Below, in pieces: positions 57,057 to 64,000 of a DNA stretch of 64,000 bases. Within the stretch, counting starts at the first letter, position 1, and every line of letters starts with the position of its first letter. This stretch comes from Pollenia angustigena. Taxonomy: Eukaryota > Arthropoda > Insecta > Diptera > Polleniidae. The stretch covers positions 217,910,208 to 217,974,207 of the forward strand of contig OV884058.1 in assembly GCA_930367215.1 (NCBI GenBank), written 5' to 3'. Both the position numbers and the translations under genes were made by a program. The notes beneath the pieces are model-generated. The model was not told the DNA's origin, did no database searches, and saw only the letters and a program-made list of their open reading frames with translations.

Positions 57057-58870
57057 TTTTTCTCTACTTTTAATCTTCCGTAACTTTTGCTGATTTCCCC
57101 AAACGTGCTCATCACTTGTTTGTTTCCTTGGCGTGGCTGAGAATGTCAGGCAGCCAGTTTGGCTTTTGGTGAGGGTGATGGTGTTGCTGTTTTTGGCTTT
57201 TTTCTCCTTTACTGTGTTTAAGGAATAAGTTGTGCAATCGTTCACTGCTTCCTTTAGAAGTTGTAGTTGTTCTGTGCTCCAACAGTTGGTGTCTGTCTGC
57301 TGGTTGGTTGGTTGTCTGATTTACTTTTCATTTTCATTCTTTTAGTTGTTCATTTATTTCGTATTCAAATCCCTTAGACTTAAGAACTTAAAAAAATTTT
57401 TAAGAAACTCTTTAGCAATAGTTTTTTTCATTCTCTTTTTTCTAAATTGAGAAGTTTTGTTACTTCTCTTTTAATGGAAAAACCCTGGTGTTGATTTGAA
57501 TGTTTGTAAATGTTTGTCTGAATCAGTGGCTCGTTTCTGTCTTCTTTCCAACAACATTGAACAACAATCAATGAAGCGATAATTTGCAATTTGCAAAACA
57601 ATATATGACTTTTCATTCAATGATTTAAGCCCAGATACTCGATTGCATTATTAAATGATTTTTACTTTAAACATATTTTTTTTTTTTGCTTTCAAAACAA
57701 ATTACACAGTGTGCAAGTTAAAATTTTTTTTTTTCAGACGGATTTAAGAGATTAATTTCTTTTAAAACTATTAAGAAGGAAAAATAAAAGTATGTGCAGT
57801 ACCTATGTCAAGCAAATGTTTTGACATAGTGAAATTGTATCTTTCTGTAACGCATATTTGGCCAATTTAAAGCAGTGTCGTATCAGCCTTATTTTTCATA
57901 CAGATTTCAATTATTTTATGCATAGAAATTTGTTTATAATTTTTAAACAAAAAATTTAAAAAATAAAACACAAAAATGGCGTGTTAAACAAATTTATTCC
58001 AAATTTTATAATTTTCTCTCCAAATTTGAGGTTGTAAATAAAATAAACTGTTTTGTGAAACAGTAATCGTAGATTACGATTTTGCTGTACGCTTTGTCAC
58101 TTTTTTTGGGCCCGAAGAAATTGACCCACTCTTATAGGGAAACCATGGTTATAAAATCAAAATCGAGCTTCCGGTTTTTGACTTGAAAATTTGGTGCTCA
58201 GGAAATCTGAAAAAAATAATACTTTTTTGGAAGTATTTGTTGAAATTGGGGAATAGTTTTCCTGTATCGCTGAAAGAGGGCTTGTTTAAAAGAAAATTCT
58301 TTCAGCTTTCTATATCTGTGCTCATTTTTAGAAAAATCTGTACATCAATAATTGGTTAGGAGAGCAAAAAAAATTAAAAAAAAACTCGGTGAAAAAAGCA
58401 TTTTTGTTAAAAAATAAAATAAACCGAAATGTTCATAATACAAAATTTTGAAAACGTAAGCAAAAATGTTTTTTAATAAAAATTCGTACGATTAACAGCA
58501 TTTTTTTCAACTTTTTAATTTTGACTTAAGATGTTTTTGTCAAAATGCCATATAATTGATTTATCAAAACTTAATTAAACGAAAATTTCTTTAAATAAAA
58601 TTTAAACAAAAACTGAAAATAAAAAAAATATATACAACATTTTTCAGGTGATTGATTCGGGACTCAATTCTGATAATTGGTTATGAAAGAAGACCCAAAA
58701 AAGAAGAACTTCTGCATCATTAGTTTGGTCATGGTACCTCAATAAATAATTTAAAAATTAATTTGAAGTATTAGGCTCTTTTGTTTGTCATAACTCGAGA
58801 ACCACTATTCCGAATAAGCTGAAAAAATTAATTAATTAATACATAAACAACAAAAAAATTTAAACTTTTT
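57057..58870. other. Stretch without recognised genes or element ends
   Basis: The DNA is AT-rich. I see no splice-flanked conserved reading frame and no clear palindromes. Confidence 0.5.
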
Positions 58871-58873
58871 TAT

Positions 58874-59823
58874 TTTATTATTAATACGATCTTCGTATGA
58901 CGTGCTAAATTCCCAGTTTTTCATATTTGATAAATACACTGAAATTTATTGTTGAGGGAAAGCAAGCCTCTATGCGCATTTCGCCGGTTGCTTACACCAG
59001 CTCATCAGGAAACCTTTTCCAAAGATTTTAGAAAAGCCAAAAATATTAAACAAATAAAACCTTAGGCGAATAAGAGTTATAAACACCCTTAGTCTTACCT
59101 GTAACAATATCAAAGCTTCAACAAAACACCAACAATAAACAGTGAGTTTATCTTTTCTTACATCCCCCTGCAATTGGTTGGGCTCTTTCCGACTCGAATT
59201 GTAGTTGTAAGTGGGTTAAAAGAAAAAACAAAATTAAAAAACAAACCGCTTCATTCTATTGTCTTCGTAAGAAAACAACGAACTAAATCAATTTGCCAAT
59301 TTAGTTTTATGCACGGGCACATGCAATTATATTATCAAAGTTATTTTGGGGAATACAAAGTTTATTATTAATACGATCTTCGTATGACGTGCTAAATTCC
59401 CAGTTTTTCATATTTGATAAATACACTGAAATTTATTGTTGAGGGAAAGCAAGCCTCTATGCGCATTTCGCCGGTTGCTTACATCAGCTCATCAGGAAAT
59501 CTTTTCCAAAGATTTTAGAAAAGCCAAAAATATTAAACAAATAAAACCTTAAGCGAATAAGAGTTATAAACACTCTAAGTCTTACCTGTAACAATATCAA
59601 AGCTTAAACAAAACACCAACAATAAACAGTGAGTTTATCTTTTCTTACATCCCCCTACAATTGGTTGGGCTCTTTCCGACTCGAATTGTAGTTGTAAGTG
59701 GGTTAAAAGAAAAAACAAAATTAAAAAACAAACCGCTTCATTCTATTGTCTTCGTAAGTAAACAACGAACTAAACCAATTTGCCAATTCAGTTTTATGCA
59801 CGGGCACATGCAATTATATTATC
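58874..59823 (+). repeat. Tandem duplication, 487-bp unit
   Basis: ATTAATACGATCTTCG, GAGGGAAAGCAAGCCTC, GCGCATTTCGCCGG and TTGGGCTCTTTCCGACTCG occur twice exactly 487 bp apart (unit 1 58874-59360, unit 2 59361-59823, slightly truncated). The two units differ at only a handful of positions, so the duplication is recent. Confidence 0.92.
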
Positions 59824-60183
59824 ATTTTTTATTTTTTTTTTTATTTTTAATTCATAAAAAATTCAAAACCCCATTACATTCACGTAAAGTCGCATAACCT
59901 ATGAACAAAATGACACATAAATCATGAAAATCGATGAAGGCGTTACGCTTTTATTCACAATAAATTAAAGGTATGAATTCCAAAAATTTGATCGAGATAT
60001 CCACAAAATTCTTTGGAAAAAACATTGATGACTTTTTTATAGATTCTTTATTTTGCATGAAAATAAACATTCCGATACATATTACCGCTATTCTTACACA
60101 GAAAATATGCAATTTTTATATGTTATCTAGGCATGGACACAAAATTTAGAACATTTTCAATTCTTGTCACTATCCATCCTCGT

Positions 60184-61426
60184 CAGTGATGTTAACCGTA
60201 CGGTAATTACCCTTTTTTACGGTAATTTTGGGCCGCAAAAGGTAGCAAGGTAATTTTATTTAAAATACGGTAATTTAAAGAAATTTGGATTTTTGAAATA
60301 CATACACTTACATATGTAGGTTTTATCCCAGCTAGTATTTGGCTGATTATTTTTTGTAAAAATCACCCAAATGATTCTTTTCAGATCAGTTTTGATGATT
60401 TAAAACTGATTTATCACCTGAGTGATTAAAAAAGAATTCATATATGATTCATTTATATGTTTAAAAAATGATTTTTAAATTATAAATATAGAAACTGTCG
60501 TGCCAGCCAAACAAAAAACAAAGCTTGGCTAAAAAAGAAGCCCAAAAATTATGGACAATTTATAAACTTAAATGTTTGTGCAAATTGTTTCTTATCTTCT
60601 TTGCGAAAAACAAATTACTTTTGTTTGGTTCAAAAGCTATAATGGAGCTGATTTTTCGGAGAAAAATTAAAAAAAAAAACATGACAATTAAAAAATGATA
60701 TGATATGTACATTTAATCAAAAACTATATAATTAACGATTAAAAAATGAGACAAAAACGATTCAATAATGATTAGAAAAACTAACATAAAAATGATCAAA
60801 AAGCAATCAGAAAATTGTATCACAAATGATTCTTTCAGGTGATTCATCGGTAGGGTTCCATTTTCTTACAACGAGAGTATCATTTATGGTTGAAAAATGA
60901 GCTCATATACGGGTATTTTGTCCTTGAAGCTGATTCCTAAATGATTAGAATATGATACAAAATGCTAGCTGGGATAATAGATAATCATATAACAAAAAGT
61001 TAAGAACATTATATTTCTGCAAATGTTTTCGTAGCACCGATAAGTGCAAAATATGAAAAATTAAATTACATTAAAAAAAATGTTTGTTTAATGTTCTTCA
61101 CATACATACATATGTACGTTAAGAGTATTAAATAAAAATATTTTGAGTTGAATGAATATACATACATATATGTAAATACCTTTTTTATTCAGAATTAATT
61201 TGCAGAATTAATTTCCATATAAATTCTTCTTATCTGCTGTTTCCAAATGACAGGCGGTGGACTGAGTGCTTTTCATATACATTTTTCTACACAATCAATC
61301 GCCTGTCATTTGGAAACAGCACATTAATGCTTTGATTAAAAACCTTTGCGTACGGTAATTTCGTCTCAAAAACGGTAATTTTTAGAGGGCCGTAAGGTAA
61401 TGCAAAAATAAAAGTTAACATCACTG
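60184..61426. mobile_element. hAT element, CAGTGATGTTAAC ends, TSD ATCCTCGT
   Basis: CAGTGATGTTAACC and GTTAACATCACTG are inverted ends flanked by perfect ATCCTCGT (60176-60183 and 61427-61434). ACGGTAATT repeats lie near both ends. It interrupts the pseudogene on the minus strand. An inner element lies at 60326-60974. Confidence 0.92.
60326..60974. mobile_element. Nested element with TCCCAGCTAG ends, TA duplication
   Basis: TCCCAGCTAGTATTT and AAATGCTAGCTGGGA are inverted ends with TA outside. The 649-bp interior is full of TGATT/AATCA repeats (for example ACTGATTTATCACC, GTGATTAAAA). A similar right end GCTGGCTGGGATA appears at about 63846-63859. Confidence 0.8.
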
Positions 61427-62479
61427 ATCCTCGTTGAAGTTGACGCTTGTGGTCCTGATGACCTTTCTTTCTTCGTAGGTTGTTCATATTCTTGTTCTGA
61501 GTCTGCATCATCATCCGAGATAGACGTAATATTCAAGAGCATGTTTTGTTCAGTGTGTCCACTAATTTCAAAATGCATAATTTTAGAACTCCACCAACAA
61601 ACCTCCGCAAGCAATGCATCCAATTTTTTGCCTTTGAATCGCTTTTCCATTGGCATGGTCACCTGGTGGAACCTCTCTCCTTGTTCGTCCGATTCCTGAG
61701 GTAATTGTGCCAAAAAGGTTTTAAGGTGGAAATGAAAGAAATGTAATTTAAACGTCACATGGATGCATTGATTTTTTCAAAATAATACAGCAAGTTGTCC
61801 ACTCGTGTCTGTATGTCATCTCGCTGTACACGATTTTTTCCTAAAACGCCTTCGATGACTTGTTTCAATGCGTCCCATGCACATAGGTGGTTATAATGGT
61901 TCGAAAGCATATTTTTGAAAGATTCGCTTTTCATTAATTTTCGTATATCCGGTCCATTGAGAATACCTGTTTGAAATATAAAAAAAAAACATTTACAAAA
62001 ATATTATTGGTAATGCGAATATATTAAAGTGAACAAACTTAGATATAAAAATATTACAATACTGACAACGATACGTACCTTTTCTAATTTTAGCTTCACT
62101 GAGTTTTGGAAAGATGGATTTCAAACAGTCATAGGCGTCATCAATTGATCAGTTGACTACCACTTCGACGAATTTCCCAGCTATTCCTAATTTCATGTGG
62201 AGCGATGGCAACAAAATATCATCAGATCCTTTATTAAAGGTTTACTCCGTAATTTTAATTGTTTCTCGAGCTCGGGAGTTCTTGCTTTCCAATCTTTACA
62301 TTGATATTGATTTCCTGTGTATCGTGAATCCCAATTACAAAGAAAGCAGAAGTATTTTGGAAAACCACCCCTTAATACAATGCCGTGTATTATGTTGACA
62401 ACCTTTAGATCGCAATAAATCTTCCATTTGTGTACATTGATGTTGATTTTCTCCAAAATTACGCACAATGTTTAAATCC

Positions 62480-62890
62480 GACTCTAAAACAGACGGACGG
62501 ACAGGCAGACGGACATGAAGTCTAAGATTAAAAAAACGGAACGGAACGTTAACGTTCGAAATCGATGAACAGGCGGTTAGTTTTTATAACAAAATTATCA
62601 ATTTTTTAAACTCTTACCGTACTGAACCGAATGTGCTGGATTTCTATCCCAAACTGCCGTCGCCTAAAATATTTTATACTCTTCCTAGGAATCTGAACAC
62701 AGCCCGTCTCTTTAAGGTGTTTATACTCTCCACAACTAGTTGTGAAGAGGATATACTAAATTTGTCATTATGTGTGAAACTTTTTTATTATTATTTTAAA
62801 ACCCCATAAAGTATATATATTCTGGGCCTTTGAGTAATTTTATGTCGATTTAGCCATGCCCGTCTTTCGAAAACACGCTCACTTTCGAAA
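62480..62890. repeat. Two (GTCY)n-family fragments, head to head
   Basis: GACGGACGGACAGGCAGACGGAC near 62495 is the core in reverse, and 62718-62890 (TTATACTCTCCACAAC, CCCCATAAAGTATATATATTC, TTAGCCATGCCCGTC) is the head in forward orientation. Both are incomplete. Confidence 0.65.
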
Positions 62891-64000
62891 GAATAAATAG
62901 GAAATATCTAATTTAAAATTTTGATATAATTTTTCCCAACGGAGTACAATAATTAATATGTACCATATTTTACAGCTTGTTTTTGGTTGAGCAAAAATCG
63001 CTCGCTCCGGCTAGCAAAATACTTCGACATTGTATGAATCAGACATTTCGTGCAAATGTCTGAATTCAATTAATGTACAGATATGTCCAATAGAATTCCG
63101 ACGGATTTCATTCAGGTTAATCCTACGAGACTTTTTATTATTTTAAAATAATGACAATTGTCATTCAGTTGAAAATCTTATATATAAATAGGGGAACAAT
63201 TTTTTTGTGGTTGATTTTAAAGTATCTTATCGTCCACCGATTTTAATGAAACATACATCGTTTTAAAGGTATTTGTGTGTAGATATGCACAATATATTTT
63301 TTTCTAAATTTTTTGAATTAAAGTGTTTGAAAAGCATTTGAATTTATCTTACAGACATACGTGCAAAGATGGGTAAATGGTGCATTTTGCCGTTCTCTTA
63401 AAATGTGCACGTTTTTGTTGTATAACGCACAGGTTTTCTCGAAAGTAAATGTCAAGTGGTCGAATTTCGGCCACCGGGCGATCCTAGTAATTTTAATTTT
63501 ATTTTATTTGTTCAAGAAAACAGCATAAAAAAGGTACGTACGTGTACAATTTATAATTATGTACATACATATTTTGCAATAAAATTATTTCTTTCAGCTA
63601 TCAGTTCGAAAGCAAAAAAATCTCGGCAAACACATCAGAACTTCCCATGCCTTTATTCATTAGATATCTGTTAGATATCTATCAGAAATGCAGACAAAAA
63701 ACCAGAATTTCCCACAACATGTCTGTCAGAATTCGTTTCAACCACTTCATACATTTTTGGGTCAGAAATCTGGCAGAATTCGTATACGATTCCGACTTTT
63801 TTGCCGACGTTTCTCTCCGATATCTGAACGACGTCGGATTATTTTGCTGGCTGGGATAATAACTAAAAGTACAAAATTTTAAAAACAATTTATTTGTAAT
63901 ATAACGACTTTTTCTACGGTTTTTGTTATTAAACTAAAGAAAGTAATAAAATCAAAGTAAAATTTAGCTTTCAGTTCTCGTAAACAGTATTTTCAGTAAA
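62891..64000. other. Stretch with repeat traces only
   Basis: GATGGGTAAATGGTGCATTTTGCCGTTCTCTTAA at 63369 is an inverse relative of 21195-21255. GCTGGCTGGGATAATA at 63846 resembles the TCCCAGC element end. No gene is supported. Confidence 0.5.

Larger units (their letters stand above)
60140..62470 (-). pseudogene. Broken transposon-derived arthropod gene with intron
   Basis: Minus-strand frames read INVHKWKIYCDLKVVNI, KYFCFLCNWDSRYTG and WKARTPELEKQLKLRSKPL (62440-62200), then PKLSEAKIRKG. A GTACGT...CAG intron follows, then GILNGPDIRKLMKSESF and AWDALKQVIEGVLG. A frame break at about 61750 precedes FLAQLPQESDEQGERFHQ. This is a family very common in arthropod genomes (CDLK, FLC.WDSR, SDEQGERFH) and thought to be transposon derived; its function is unknown to me. 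Stops, a frameshift and the hAT insertion at 60184-61426 make it inactive. The N-terminal half is missing at 62470. Confidence 0.72.

Noticed and set aside
58874..59823. LTR pair of a retrotransposon
   Set aside because: The two units are directly adjacent with no internal region, so they are a tandem duplication.

Overview
The window looks like AT-rich nuclear DNA from a fly, most likely a higher (brachyceran) dipteran. The evidence is short GT-AG introns of 55-125 bp, an mRpL12-type mitochondrial ribosomal protein gene, and interspersed repeats with (GTCY)n cores of the kind known from flies. This is inferred from gene structure and repeat style; the species cannot be named from the sequence.

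Three apparently intact host genes are present. mRpL12 (11698-12240, minus) encodes mitochondrial large-subunit protein bL12. It is followed about 1.2 kb away by a divergent three-exon gene (13439-14478, plus) for the C9orf78/TLS1/HCA59 spliceosome-associated protein. The third is a five-exon gene for a very-long-chain fatty acid elongase of the ELO family (47829-53193, minus). Its third intron (4.27 kb) is loaded with transposons, so no single open frame shows it.

Nearly everything else is mobile DNA, often nested. (1) 1402-8332: a minus-strand Ty3/gypsy retrotransposon of mdg1/412 type, with 5' LTR, primer-binding site, two small leader ORFs, broken gag and broken pol. It is cut by a 786-bp MITE and a 931-bp foldback element with a GC-rich 82-bp tandem core. 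(2) 8442-11300: repeat remnants and three palindromic elements. (3) 14702-21188: a hAT element in the 3' flank of C9orf78, then a 5'-truncated non-LTR retrotransposon (RNase H plus C-terminal zinc knuckle). Three hAT elements have inserted into the latter, each with a perfect 8-bp target duplication. (4) 21425-29344: two matching ~125-bp Tc1-like inverted termini flanked by TA, 7.9 kb apart. They enclose broken pieces of the AsnRS and SMG1 (nonC) host genes joined to each other, a decayed transposon-type ORF, and further nested elements. (5) 29729-45800: a succession of hAT, PIF/Harbinger-like, CACTA-like, mariner and foldback elements, many with readable target duplications. (6) 48930-52332: elements inside the elongase intron. 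(7) 55376-64000: a (GTCY)n element with a 152-bp tandem array and a tRNA-like insertion, a 487-bp tandem duplication, and a broken intron-containing arthropod transposon-type gene interrupted by a hAT element.

The main candidates for something undescribed are the 7.9-kb unit carrying fused host-gene fragments, and the foldback family with the GC-rich hairpin tandem array. No prokaryotic features, CRISPR arrays, rRNA genes or functional tRNA genes are visible.
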